Assembly (NCBI RefSeq): GCF_014649015.1 | Contig: NZ_BMSF01000014.1 | Coordinates: 124,001-188,000, forward strand | Direction of reading: 5' to 3' | Source: Streptomyces narbonensis | GTDB taxonomy: Bacteria > Actinomycetota > Actinomycetes > Streptomycetales > Streptomycetaceae | Length of the DNA: 64,000 nucleotides | Shown here: piece by piece, positions 17,994 through 26,556 of the stretch | Numbering within the stretch: the first letter of the stretch is position 1 | Layout: every line of letters begins with the position of its first letter | Made by a program: the position numbers and the translations under genes | The notes under the pieces: generated by a model | Told to the model about the DNA's origin: nothing | What the model saw: only the letters and a program-made list of their open reading frames with translations | Database searches by the model: none

Positions 17994-18489
17994 TCGCGTA
18001 ACGGTGGAACGGGCCGTCGGGTACGGGGAGTTTGGGACGCCACATCTTCAGGACCTGGCCCGAGGGTACGAACAGCTCCGTCGGCAGCTGGTCCGGGTCC
18101 GTCCACTCCCAGCGGGCGATGCTGTCCGGCTCCGTGACGGCCGGGGTGCCGCGGAAGCCGCGTACCACCGTGGCCACGGTCATCCGGGTCAGCTCGGCCG
18201 AGGTGACCGAGTCCAGGATCAGCCCCAGCACCTCCACGTCGGCGGCGTCCGCGACCAGCGACGTCTCCTCGGCGAGCTCGCGCACCGCCGCTGCCTCCAC
18301 GGACTCGCCCGGCTCGACCTTGCCGCCCGGTAGCTCCCACACGCCGGAACGGTGCAGCCCGAGGAGGACCCGCCCGGACGCGTCGGTCACGACGACACCC
18401 GCGCCGAGCGAGGCCTGGGCGGCGGGCGGCCGGACGTTGCGGAGGGCGGCGGGGGCCTGCTCGGCGGGGGTTTGCTCGGGGCTGGACAT
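17974..18489 (-). CDS. NUDIX hydrolase
   Basis: 171 residues with a full Nudix box: GGKVEPGESVEAAAVREL then AEETS, matching G-x5-E-x7-REU-x-EE. Hydrolyses a nucleoside diphosphate linked to another moiety; substrate not predictable, although the WELPGGK form is common in ADP-ribose/8-oxo-dGTP type members. ATG at 18489. Upstream on the minus strand is an AT-rich stretch with AAGGA before the start, a plausible promoter and ribosome site. Confidence 0.92.
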   Translation of the reverse strand: MSSPEQTPAEQAPAALRNVRPPAAQASLGAGVVVTDASGRVLLGLHRSGVWELPGGKVEPGESVEAAAVRELAEETSLVADAADVEVLGLILDSVTSAELTRMTVATVVRGFRGTPAVTEPDSIARWEWTDPDQLPTELFVPSGQVLKMWRPKLPVPDGPFHRYAMSRLAH

Positions 18490-18724
18490 GATCCTTTTCT
18501 ATCAGGTAATAAAAGTCGCAGAACCTCTTGAATCGGGCGAAAAAAGGAGGAAACTCGTCCTTACACCGGACAACCGGAAAGAGCCGCACCCGCCGACGGA
18601 GACGTCCGAAGGCCCGCGTGACCCTTGACTCGGCTCTGGCCAGGCCCCCGGCGGGGCCGGTCGGGCACGGAGCCGTCGGCGACGGCCGACGACCGCGCGA
18701 ACCGACCCGGACCGCCGGGGACTG

Positions 18725-19711
18725 TCATGTCCCGGAGCGGCTGGAGCGCCCGGCAGCACCGGAGTTGCCGGAGGAGCCCCCGATCGGCGGGACCACCGCG
18801 ACCGGGCAGTGCGCGTGGTGCAGCACCGCGTGGGCGACCGAACCGATGAGCAGCGAGCCGATCCGGTGCCGGTGGTGCCGCCCCACGACCACCAGACCCG
18901 CGTCCCGCGAACCCTCCACGAGCCGCCCCGCCGCGTCTCCCGGTACCACCGAGGGGGCCAGCTCGACGGCGGGCCACCGCTCCGCGAAGGGCGCGAGCCG
19001 CTCCTCCTGCTCCCGCTCCGCCTCCCGCAGCAGCTCCGCCGAGTCGTCGGCCTCCGGCAGCGGCGGCGGCACCTGGAGCGCCGGCGACGGGGCCGCGAGC
19101 AGCGCGCCCGGCTGCGGAGGCAGCCGGAAGGCGGTCACGACCTCCAGGGGTACGCCGCGCAGCCGGGCCGTCTCGAAGGCGAAGGCCACCACCTCGTCCG
19201 GGGTCTCCTCGGGATGCAGGCCCAGCAGGACCCGCCCCTTGTCCGGGCCGCCGGTCGGCTCGACCGTACGGGCCTCGTGCGGCACGACCACGAGCGGACA
19301 GGGCGCGGTCATCGCCAGCGTGCGGCTGGTCGAACCGACCAGCAGCGACACGAAGCCGCCGTGTCCCCGCGAGCCCGTCACCAGCAGCCGCCCGCCCCGC
19401 GCCGCCGCCGGCAGTGCGTCGGTCACGGCCCCGTCGAGGGAGGAATACCGGACGGGGACGGTGTGCCCGCGCTTCTCCACCACGTTCCTGACCGCGTTCA
19501 GCACGGTGTCGGGCAGCTCGGGCTCCTTGCCCAGGGAGGCGATCCGGGCGGCCCCGAGCTGGAGCGCGTCGGAGCGGACGTGGGCCACCACCACGGGCGC
19601 ACCGAGGAGCTCCCCGGCCTCCAGAGCCCACTCCAGGGCGCGGAAACTGTGGTCGGACCCGTCCACACCGACGACGACCGGGGGCTCGGAGGCGGTACTC
19701 GTGTCACTCAT
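18725..19711 (-). CDS. Universal stress protein, tandem UspA domains
   Basis: 328 residues with two UspA domains (about 15-160 and 175-310). Both keep the ATP-binding pattern G-x2-G-x9-G-S/T: GSRGHGGFVSLLVGS and GRHHRHRIGSLLIGS, followed by CPLVVVP and CPVAVVP. ATG 19711 is preceded by GGAGG with proper spacing; the longer frame to 19903 lacks homology. Cytosolic stress-associated nucleotide-binding protein; in Streptomyces many such genes are in dormancy/redox regulons (family knowledge). Confidence 0.93.
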   Translation of the reverse strand: MSDTSTASEPPVVVGVDGSDHSFRALEWALEAGELLGAPVVVAHVRSDALQLGAARIASLGKEPELPDTVLNAVRNVVEKRGHTVPVRYSSLDGAVTDALPAAARGGRLLVTGSRGHGGFVSLLVGSTSRTLAMTAPCPLVVVPHEARTVEPTGGPDKGRVLLGLHPEETPDEVVAFAFETARLRGVPLEVVTAFRLPPQPGALLAAPSPALQVPPPLPEADDSAELLREAEREQEERLAPFAERWPAVELAPSVVPGDAAGRLVEGSRDAGLVVVGRHHRHRIGSLLIGSVAHAVLHHAHCPVAVVPPIGGSSGNSGAAGRSSRSGT

Positions 19712-19797
19712 GGGGACATGCCTCCCGCGCGGGCCCGGACGCCACACCGGCCCGTACCGAAGCGAATCGGTACGGGCCGGTGAAGAGCCGGGGAAGG

Positions 19798-20199
19798 TCA
19801 GGCGCCCTGCTGCGCGCGGCGCGCCCGCTCCGCGTCCCGCTCCTTGATGCGGACGGTCTCGGCGCGGACCTCGGACTGGGTGGCCCGCTCCTTGCGCAGC
19901 CACGAGGGGAACTCGTCCTTGATCGCGTCGATCTGCTCGGTGGTGAGCGCCTCGGTGATCCCGCCGCGCGCGAGACCGGCGATGGAGACGCCGAGCTTAT
20001 TGGCGACGACGGGGCGGGGGTGCGGGCCGTTCTTGCGCAGCTCCTGGAGCCAGGCCGGCGGGTTGGCCTGGAGCTCGGTCAGCTCGGCGCGCGAGACGAC
20101 ACCCTCCTGGAACTCGGCGGGGGTGGCTTCGAGGTACACACCCAGCTTCTTCGCCGCGGTCGCGGGCTTCATCGTCTGGGCGTTCTGGTGCGACGTCAT
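19798..20199 (-). CDS. DUF5997 family protein
   Basis: 133 residues starting MTSHQNAQTMKPATAAKKLG. The sequence fits the small actinobacterial DUF5997 family as I recall it: NGPHPRPVVANKLGVSIAGL then ALTTEQIDAIKDEFPSWLRK and a charged C-terminal helix. The KLGVSIAGLARGG segment resembles a helix-turn-helix, so a DNA-binding role is possible but unproven. It is divergent from the LysR effector-domain gene. A second ATG at 20220 would add seven residues. Confidence 0.8.
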   Translation of the reverse strand: MTSHQNAQTMKPATAAKKLGVYLEATPAEFQEGVVSRAELTELQANPPAWLQELRKNGPHPRPVVANKLGVSIAGLARGGITEALTTEQIDAIKDEFPSWLRKERATQSEVRAETVRIKERDAERARRAQQGA

Positions 20200-20264
20200 G
20201 GTGTCAAGGGTATCGAGCATGCGGGCGACCTCCGACCACGTTCGCCAGCCGGTAGCCTTGCGGG

Positions 20265-21152
20265 GTGACAGGCTCGGACGTTTCCCCCGCGGTTTCCCCT
20301 TCGGATTCCCCCACCCCTTCCCCCGCCGCTCCCGCTTCCACGCCCGCCTTCCGGCTCGCGTACGTGCCGGGAGTGACGCCCGCGAAGTGGGTGCGGATCT
20401 GGAACGAGCGCCTGCCCGACGTGCCGCTGACGCTCCTCGCGGTGACCCCCGCGGAGGCCTTCGGCGCACTCCGGGACGGGGCCGCGGACGCGGGCCTCGT
20501 GCGGCTCCCCGTCGACGGGGACGACCTCAGCGCCATCCCCCTGTACACGGAGACCACGGTCGTCGTCGTCCCCAAGGACCACCTCTTCGCGGAGGTCGAG
20601 GAGATCTGGGCGTCGGACCTCGCCGAGGAGCTCGTCCTGCACCCCCTCGACGACACCCTGGGCTGGGAGCAGCCGCCGGGCCGTGCCGCGAACGAGCGTC
20701 CGGAGACCACCGCGGACGCGATCGACCTCGTCGCCGCCGGCGTCGGCCTGGTCGCAGTCCCGCAGTCCCTCGCTCGGCTCCACCACCGCAAGGACCTCAC
20801 CTACCGGACGCTCAACGACGTCCCGCAGTCGCGGGTGGCCCTGTCCTGGCCGGCGGCCGACGAGGCCCCCGACCTGGTCGAGGAGTTCATCGGGATCGTC
20901 CGCGGCCGGACGGTGAACAGCACCCGGGGCCGGCGCGCCGAGGCCCTGAAGGGCCAGAAGCAGCCGCGCAAGGACCAGAAGCCCGCCAGGTCCGCGAAGC
21001 CGGGCGGCGGCTCGCGCACCGGGGGCAGGCCCGTGGCGGGCAAGGGCGGCGCGAAGAGCGGCGGCAAGGGCGGCGCCAAGGGTGGCGCCAAGAGCGGCGG
21101 CGCGGGCGGCTCCGGCCGCGGCAAGGGCGGGAAGCCCCGCGGCCGGTCCTGA
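20265..21152 (+). CDS. LysR-type effector-binding domain protein without HTH, basic Gly/Lys tail
   Basis: 295 residues from GTG 20265. After a Ser/Pro-rich start, residues 29-220 form the two-lobed LysR substrate-binding fold (FRLAYVPGVTPAKWVRIWNE, LVRLPVDGDDLSAIPLYTET, DAIDLVAAGVGLVAVPQSLA). The usual N-terminal winged HTH is absent. The last 75 residues are low-complexity and strongly basic (KGGAKSGGKGGAKGGAKSGG), like the tails of bacterial histone-like proteins. It may bind a ligand and contact DNA through the tail or a partner such as the divergent DUF5997 protein; this is inference. Confidence 0.82.
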   Translation: MTGSDVSPAVSPSDSPTPSPAAPASTPAFRLAYVPGVTPAKWVRIWNERLPDVPLTLLAVTPAEAFGALRDGAADAGLVRLPVDGDDLSAIPLYTETTVVVVPKDHLFAEVEEIWASDLAEELVLHPLDDTLGWEQPPGRAANERPETTADAIDLVAAGVGLVAVPQSLARLHHRKDLTYRTLNDVPQSRVALSWPAADEAPDLVEEFIGIVRGRTVNSTRGRRAEALKGQKQPRKDQKPARSAKPGGGSRTGGRPVAGKGGAKSGGKGGAKGGAKSGGAGGSGRGKGGKPRGRS

Positions 21153-21266
21153 CCTCCGCCGTGCCGTCCTCGGCGCGCTGTCCGCACGGCGGACACCCTT
21201 CCCCGGGGCGGGAAGCGCCTCGGCATACTGACCCCTCCTGATCATCGAGATCACACAGGAGGAGCT

Positions 21267-21845
21267 TTGGCCGCCAGTTTCAGGACCGTCGTCGAGGTGG
21301 GACCCGACCATCTCGAACGGGCCCGGTCCATCGACCGGGTGTTCCAGGAGGCGATCGCGCCCGCGACCGTCAACTTCGACTTCGAGGCGATACGGGCGGC
21401 CGCCGCGGCCGTCCCCGACACCACCGTCGTGCGGCAGGTCCGGGGCTGGGGGCTCCAGGAGCACGCCCCCGTCCTCGTCATGGTCCTCTCCCTGAAGGAG
21501 GCCGTCCGGCAGGCCCTGCCGCCGGAGTACGCGGAGGCCGGCTTCTGGGGGACCGTCGAGCGGGAGCTCGTCGAGGCCTTCACCGGGCTCGCCGGGCAGG
21601 AGGGGCAGCCCGGACTCTCCTTCTACGAGGAGTCCGAGCAGCGCACCCGCTTCTACCGGGACCTGTTCTTCGCCCTTCAGGACGAGGAGACCGGGGACGA
21701 CATCTACGCCCTCGCGTTCTGCGTCGACGTGACCGTCGAACTGCCGAAGGCCGAGGCCACGACGATGGAGCTGACGGACGTCGTCCCCTTCGCCGTCCGG
21801 CTCAACGCGATCCTGGTCCGCCAGGCGCTGACCGTCGCCGTCTGA
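21267..21845 (+). CDS. Cyt-family (cytolytic delta-endotoxin-like) protein
   Basis: 192 residues, TTG start with AGGAGGAG just upstream. By recollected alignment to Bacillus thuringiensis Cyt2 toxins it matches along its length: FQEAIAPATVNFDFE, AGFWGTVERELVEAFTGL, RTRFYRDLFFALQDEETG and VDVTVELPKAEATTMELTD correspond to the Cyt helix/strand blocks in order. It lacks a signal peptide and the N- and C-terminal extensions removed on activation of Cyt, so it looks like the bare toxin core. Cyt proteins insert into membranes; Cyt-like proteins also occur in other bacteria with uncertain roles. Stand-alone gene, convergent with the ferredoxin reductase. Confidence 0.75.
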   Translation: MAASFRTVVEVGPDHLERARSIDRVFQEAIAPATVNFDFEAIRAAAAAVPDTTVVRQVRGWGLQEHAPVLVMVLSLKEAVRQALPPEYAEAGFWGTVERELVEAFTGLAGQEGQPGLSFYEESEQRTRFYRDLFFALQDEETGDDIYALAFCVDVTVELPKAEATTMELTDVVPFAVRLNAILVRQALTVAV

Positions 21846-21851
21846 GCCGTG

Positions 21852-21873
21852 CCGGCCCGCCGTCCCGGGCCGG
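21852..21873. terminator. Hairpin between convergent Cyt-like and ferredoxin reductase genes
   Basis: CCGGCCCG (21852-21859) pairs with CGGGCCGG (21866-21873) across a 6-base loop, just after the first stop codon. Confidence 0.55.
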
Positions 21874-21888
21874 ATGCCACGCTCTGTC

Positions 21889-23547
21889 TCAGACCGGGCG
21901 GCGCCACCGTCCCGCCCGTGCCACCGCGACGAGTTCCGGGACCGTCGCCAGCTTGACCCGGGGACGCCCCGTCTCCCGGCCCCGCGCCCGCTCGGTGCGG
22001 TCGATGGCCGCGAGACCGCGCGCGTCGACGAGACCCGTGCTGCGGCTCCGTACCAGCTTGCGGAAGGCCTGCGGGGTGCCCGTGGGGGAGGGCAGTGCGC
22101 CCGCGACCGCGTCCGCGAGCAGTGTCCCGACCGTCTCCTCCGCGCACGCCCGGTTCGCCCCGATGCCCCCGGTGGGCCCCCGCTTGATCCAGCCGACGAC
22201 ATAGCCGCCGGGCAGTCCGGTCACCCGTCCGGCCTCGTGGGGCACGGTCCCGCCGGCCTCGTCGAACGGCAGGCCGGTCAGCCGGATGCCGCGGTAGCCG
22301 ATCGCCCGGACCAGCAGGCCGGCTCCGATCTCCGTGCCGGCCGGCGAGCCTTCCTCCGTCACCCGGACCGCCCGCACCCGCTCCGCGCCGATCGCCTCGA
22401 CCGGAGCCGAGTGGAAGCGCAGGACGATCCGTCGCCGGTCCGGCGCCGGCTCCCGCGTCCAGTCCACCGTCTCGCGGGGCACGTCCCGCAGGAGCGCGGC
22501 CTTGTCGCCGGGCGCTGCCGTGTCGATGGTCTCACCGGTGCGCGGGTCCCGGTCGTCGACGAGCAGCTCGACCCCCGGCAGGTGCTTCAGTGCGAGCAGT
22601 TCGGACGAGGTGTACGCCGCGTGCTCGGGGCCCCGGCGGCCGAGCAGCACCACCTCGCGCACCCGCGTGCCGCGCAGCGCGGCGAGGGCGTGGTCGGCGA
22701 TGTCGGTGGCGGCGAGGGAGCCGGGGTCCGTGACGAGGACGCGGGCGACGTCGAGCGCGACGTTGCCGTTGCCCACGACCACCACCCGCCCGGCCGGCGG
22801 GTCGACCGCGTCCGGGCCGGTCTCCGGGTGGGCGTTGTACCAGGAGACGACCGAGGTCGCGGAGACGCTGCCCGGCAGGTCCTCGCCGGGGATGCCGAGC
22901 CGGCGGTCGGCGGGCGCGCCCACCGCGTAGACCACCGCGTCGTGGTGCGCGGCGAGTTCCTCGACGGTGACGTCCCGGCCTATCTCCACGCCCAGCCGCA
23001 GCCGGACGCGGGGGTGGGCGTGGAAGCGGGCGAACGTCTCCCCTGCGCCCTTGGTCGCCGGGTGGTCCGGGGCCACGCCGTAGCGGACGAGGCCGCCGGC
23101 CACCGGCAGCCGGTCGATCAGCGTGACCTCGGCGTTGGTGTGCAGGAGCAGGTCCTCGGCGGCGTACATGCCCGCGGGGCCCGTGCCGACGACGGCGATC
23201 CGCAGCGGGGCGAAGTCGGAGGGCAGGGACCGGCGGAAGGCCGGTTCGCCCCAGCTGTGGAAGGTGGGCGAGGCCACGGCCGGCGGGGACGTGCGGTCGG
23301 CGTAGTACTCCGCGTTGACCGCTTCGTACTCCCGCAGACGACCCGTGAGCCGGTCCGCCGGGAAGATCGCGTCGACCGGGCAGGCGTCGGCGCAGGCCCC
23401 GCAGTCGATGCAGGACCCCGGGTCGATGTAGAGCATCTCCGTGGTCCCGAAGTCCGGTTCCTCCGGCGTCGGATGGATGCAGTTGACCGGACAGACGGCG
23501 ACGCACGTCGCGTCGTTGCAGCAGGTCTGGGTGATGGCGTAGGTCAT
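21889..23547 (-). CDS. Ferredoxin fused to ferredoxin-NADP+ reductase (FprB type)
   Basis: 552 residues. The N-terminus is a two-cluster ferredoxin: Cys9/10, 15, 19, 23 and the second set Cys46, 49, 52, 56 in CIDCGACADACPVDAI. From about residue 110 comes an adrenodoxin-reductase-like FAD/NADP module with VVGTGPAGMYAAEDLL, PVAGGLVRYGVAPDHP and VVVGNGNVALDVARVL, ending with the GWIKRGPTGGIGANR loop. It moves electrons between NADP(H) and iron-sulfur acceptors. Same strand and 70 bases downstream of an AurF-like diiron oxygenase gene, so it is a plausible electron donor for it. Confidence 0.93.
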   Translation of the reverse strand: MTYAITQTCCNDATCVAVCPVNCIHPTPEEPDFGTTEMLYIDPGSCIDCGACADACPVDAIFPADRLTGRLREYEAVNAEYYADRTSPPAVASPTFHSWGEPAFRRSLPSDFAPLRIAVVGTGPAGMYAAEDLLLHTNAEVTLIDRLPVAGGLVRYGVAPDHPATKGAGETFARFHAHPRVRLRLGVEIGRDVTVEELAAHHDAVVYAVGAPADRRLGIPGEDLPGSVSATSVVSWYNAHPETGPDAVDPPAGRVVVVGNGNVALDVARVLVTDPGSLAATDIADHALAALRGTRVREVVLLGRRGPEHAAYTSSELLALKHLPGVELLVDDRDPRTGETIDTAAPGDKAALLRDVPRETVDWTREPAPDRRRIVLRFHSAPVEAIGAERVRAVRVTEEGSPAGTEIGAGLLVRAIGYRGIRLTGLPFDEAGGTVPHEAGRVTGLPGGYVVGWIKRGPTGGIGANRACAEETVGTLLADAVAGALPSPTGTPQAFRKLVRSRSTGLVDARGLAAIDRTERARGRETGRPRVKLATVPELVAVARAGRWRRPV

Positions 23548-23617
23548 GTCGTCGACTCGACTCTGGTGCGGGAGACGGGGCGGGGTCAGGTGGGGTGGAG
23601 GCCGGACGCGGCGGGGC

Positions 23618-24520
23618 TCAGACGAGGTGGGCGCGCCGGTAGAAGAAGAGCGCGGGTCGGGTGAGCATCCCCACGTCGGCCAGGAAGTCCATGAGGCCGG
23701 AGCAACTGGCGCGCAGCTGCGCCTTGTAGTGCTCGTTGGCGGCGGCTTCGCGACGGGCCCGCTCCGGGTCGAGCCCGGCCCGCACGTACACCTCCGGGTT
23801 CACCAGGCTGGTGATGATGTAGTACGCGGCGATGGCCACCACGAGGGCCTGGAAGTGCCGGCGCGCCCGGCTCGCGCGGGCCAGATGGCGGCGCGTCTCG
23901 TCCCGGGCGAACTTCATGTGCCGGGATTCCTCGACGACATGGATGTTGTTGATGGTGCGGACGAAGGGGACGACCCGCTCGTCGCGCATCCAGTCGCGCT
24001 GCATGACGTCGAGGACCTCCTCGGCGACGAGGATGCCGGCGTACGCGGCTTCGCCGAACCCGACGGTCTTCATGAAGCGGCCGAGCTCCAGCACGGCCCG
24101 CTTGGGCCGGTAGGCGGGGGCGCCGAGCTTCTGGGAGCCCCGGGCGAACATGATCGAGTGCCGGCACTCGTCGGCGATCTCGGTGAGGGCCCACTGGAAG
24201 CGGGGGTCGGTGTGGTCCATGAGGTAGATGTCGCGGAGCACCATCTGCTGGAGGATCATCTCGAACCAGATGCCGGTGCTGGCGACCGAGGCGGACTCCT
24301 GCCGGGTCAGCTCCTTGCGCTGCTCCTCGGTCATCTCGTGCCAGTAGGCGGTGTTGTAGAGGGAGTTCCACTCGGGGCTCTGCCCGTGGAAGTCCTTGTC
24401 GAGGGGCGTGTCCCAGTCGACCTCGACGACGGGGTCGTACGACAGCTTCGCGGCGGACACGAGCAGTCGCGCGGCGATGTCGTGGCCTTCGTTGTCCGGG
24501 CGGACGGTGCTGCTTGCCAT
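23618..24520 (-). CDS. AurF-like diiron protein (p-aminobenzoate N-oxygenase family)
   Basis: 300 residues, family length. Two E-x2-H motifs typical of carboxylate-bridged diiron sites are present: Glu118/His121 in ADECRHSIMF and Glu198/His201 in VVEESRHMKF, with further Glu candidates at WFE (87) and AEEVLD (167/168). AurF-family enzymes oxidise aryl amines or act as diiron oxygenases on other substrates; the fatty-acyl desaturase-like possibility is open. ATG 24520 has GAGGAG upstream. The promoter region carries two adjoining 25-bp palindromes. Forms a probable operon with the downstream FprB-type reductase. Confidence 0.87.
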   Translation of the reverse strand: MASSTVRPDNEGHDIAARLLVSAAKLSYDPVVEVDWDTPLDKDFHGQSPEWNSLYNTAYWHEMTEEQRKELTRQESASVASTGIWFEMILQQMVLRDIYLMDHTDPRFQWALTEIADECRHSIMFARGSQKLGAPAYRPKRAVLELGRFMKTVGFGEAAYAGILVAEEVLDVMQRDWMRDERVVPFVRTINNIHVVEESRHMKFARDETRRHLARASRARRHFQALVVAIAAYYIITSLVNPEVYVRAGLDPERARREAAANEHYKAQLRASCSGLMDFLADVGMLTRPALFFYRRAHLV

Positions 24521-24556
24521 GGGGCGGCTCCTCGGTTCGCGTGGGCTGTTCGGACG

Positions 24557-24606
24557 CTTGTTAGACAGCGCGTCTAGCAAGCTTGTTAGACGGAACGTAT
24601 AGCAAG
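24557..24606. promoter_or_regulatory. Two abutting 25-bp palindromic operators
   Basis: Site 1 (24557-24581) is CTTGTTAGAC-N5-GTCTAGCAAG; site 2 (24582-24606) is CTTGTTAGAC-N5-GTATAGCAAG, directly joined. Length and dyad form fit a TetR-type repressor. They lie 37-86 bases upstream of the AurF-like start. No TetR gene is in the window. Confidence 0.8.
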
Positions 24607-24669
24607 CGGGCCGGGCGGGCCTACCCCCCGGTACGGACTTTCTTCCACGGGAGTTACCCCGGGTACGCA

Positions 24670-24704
24670 AACGGGGCCGGAGCCAAGGCGGCTCCGGCCC
24701 CGTT
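24670..24704. terminator. Strong terminator hairpin after the subtilisin gene
   Basis: Perfect 15-bp stem AACGGGGCCGGAGCC / GGCTCCGGCCCCGTT with a 5-base loop, 17 bases downstream of the subtilisin stop. Confidence 0.85.
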
Positions 24705-24720
24705 CCCGGGTCGGGAAGGA

Positions 24721-26556
24721 CTAGAAGGTCAGGTTCCAGGCGTCGATCTTGCCCGTGTCCTGGCTCGCGTTGTCGTTCACGCGGAGCTTCCAGACGCCGT
24801 TGGCGACCTCCGCCGAGGCGTTGACCGTGTACGTCTGCGCGATGTTGTCCGTACCGCTGCCGGTCCGGTTGTGGAGCGTGTACACGGTGCCGTCCGGGGC
24901 GACCAGGTCGACCTTCAGGTCACCGATGTAGGTGTGCTTGATGTCCACGCCGACCTTGAGGGTCGCCGGGGCGTTGCCCGTCACGCCGCTGACCGTGATC
25001 GGGCTCTCGATCGTCGCGTTGTCGGCGATCGTGACGTCGGCCAGGTTCTCGAAGTACGCGCCGGGGGGCGGGGTGGAGCCGCCGACCGCCTTCAGGGCGT
25101 CGACCGCGCCTTCGCCGAAGAAGCCGTTCTTCGTCGAGGTGCCGGTGCAGCGGGCGTCCGAGGGGCAGGCCCGGTCGGTCGCCTGGACACCGAGCTGGTC
25201 CCGGATCTGCGCCGGCGTGAAGGTCGGGTTGACGCTCGCGATCAGCGCCGCGACGCCCGCCACGTGCGGGGAGGCCATCGACGTGCCGTTCATGTTGCCG
25301 TACTTGCCGCCCGGGAGCGTCGAGTAGACACCGGAGGCACCGTCGCCGCCGGGGGCGGCGATGTCGATGATGCCGTTGCCGAAGTTCGAGTACGAGGCCT
25401 TGGCGCCGCCGTTGCCCTGCGCGGCGACGGTGACGACGCCCGGGAGCTCCGTCGGGATGTCGATGCAGGCGTTGGTGATCGTGCGGGTGACCGGCGTCGA
25501 GTCGTTGGGGGACTCCGAGTCGGTCGTCTTGTTCGCCAGGTCGTAGTTGGAGTTGCCGGCGGCGGCCACCTGGAGCGAGCCCTTGCCCTCGGCGTACGCC
25601 TGGGCACGGCGGACGCCCTCGATGATGGCGGCCTGGTCCACGTTGTCCGGGCAGTTGAACGCCCACGGGTCCGTGTAGTAGCTGTTGTTGGTGACCTTGA
25701 AGCCGTGGTCACCGGCCCACATGAAGCCGCAGATCGTGTTCTCCGCGAAGAACAGGCTGCTGGTCGGCTCCGCGATGCGGACCGAGGAGATCTTCACGCC
25801 CGGCGCGACGCCGATGACGCCCTTGCCGTTCTTCGCCGCGGCGATCGTGCCCGCGACATGCGTGCCGTGGGTGCCGACGTCACGCCAGGCCCCGGCGCGG
25901 GTGTCCGCCTTGCCGTAGGCGCAGGACGCCGAGTCGGCGGCGTTGAAGTTGGGCGCGATGTCCTGGTGCTGGTCGTCCACGCCGGTGTCGAGGACGCCGA
26001 CCTTGACCGACGCCGAACCGGTGGTGACGGCCCAGGCCTGGTCGGCCTTGATCTGGGTCATGTCCCAGCGGTTGGACTCGTTCAGCGTCGTCGCGGACTG
26101 CGACGGGTTCGCGGGGAGCGCCGGGTTGTAGGCGTCGGCCGGGACGTCGGACGTCCGGGTCGCGCCGACCTGCTGGACGCCGGCGACCGTGCGCATCGAC
26201 GAGGCGAACGACGTGGACGTCGAGTGCGCCACGATCACGCCGATCGCGTCGTAGGTCGCGAAGACCGAACCGCCCTTGGTCGCGACGGAGCCGCTGACGG
26301 CGGAGGTGCCGCCCGGCGCGGTGATCACCAGGTAGGCGCGGGTGCCCGCGGCCCACGCCGCGGGTGCCGCGGCGGCCTTGGTGACGTTCGTGTTGGTGGT
26401 GGCCTGGTTCGCCCCCGCCGAAGCGCCCGCGACGGGCGCGGTGTCCGACGTTGCTGCCTGGGCGAATCCGGCGGGAGCGGCGAGCGCCACGGTCGTACCG
26501 AGCGCCGCCACGGCGACGGCCGAGACTCTCAGCCGGCTGGATATCTGGGAAAACAA
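24721..26556 (-). CDS. Secreted S8 (subtilisin-like) serine peptidase with P domain
   Basis: 611 residues. TTG at 26556 is chosen because GGAGG sits six bases upstream; upstream in-frame codons lack a site. A signal peptide (VSAVAVAALGTTVALAAPAG) and an inhibitor-like propeptide precede the catalytic domain with Asp in VGVLDTGVD, His in GTHGTHVAGTIA and Ser in NGTSMASPHVAG. The last 110 residues (YFENLADVTIADNATI to the end) form a proprotein-convertase P-domain beta-sandwich. Exported protease, probably for nutrient protein degradation. Confidence 0.93.
   Translation of the reverse strand: MFSQISSRLRVSAVAVAALGTTVALAAPAGFAQAATSDTAPVAGASAGANQATTNTNVTKAAAAPAAWAAGTRAYLVITAPGGTSAVSGSVATKGGSVFATYDAIGVIVAHSTSTSFASSMRTVAGVQQVGATRTSDVPADAYNPALPANPSQSATTLNESNRWDMTQIKADQAWAVTTGSASVKVGVLDTGVDDQHQDIAPNFNAADSASCAYGKADTRAGAWRDVGTHGTHVAGTIAAAKNGKGVIGVAPGVKISSVRIAEPTSSLFFAENTICGFMWAGDHGFKVTNNSYYTDPWAFNCPDNVDQAAIIEGVRRAQAYAEGKGSLQVAAAGNSNYDLANKTTDSESPNDSTPVTRTITNACIDIPTELPGVVTVAAQGNGGAKASYSNFGNGIIDIAAPGGDGASGVYSTLPGGKYGNMNGTSMASPHVAGVAALIASVNPTFTPAQIRDQLGVQATDRACPSDARCTGTSTKNGFFGEGAVDALKAVGGSTPPPGAYFENLADVTIADNATIESPITVSGVTGNAPATLKVGVDIKHTYIGDLKVDLVAPDGTVYTLHNRTGSGTDNIAQTYTVNASAEVANGVWKLRVNDNASQDTGKIDAWNLTF

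Noticed and set aside
18528..19847. Open frame of 439 codons on the plus strand across the universal stress gene
   Set aside because: Antisense shadow of a gene with clear UspA motifs; Ser/Arg/Pro-rich with no domain and no ribosome-binding site.
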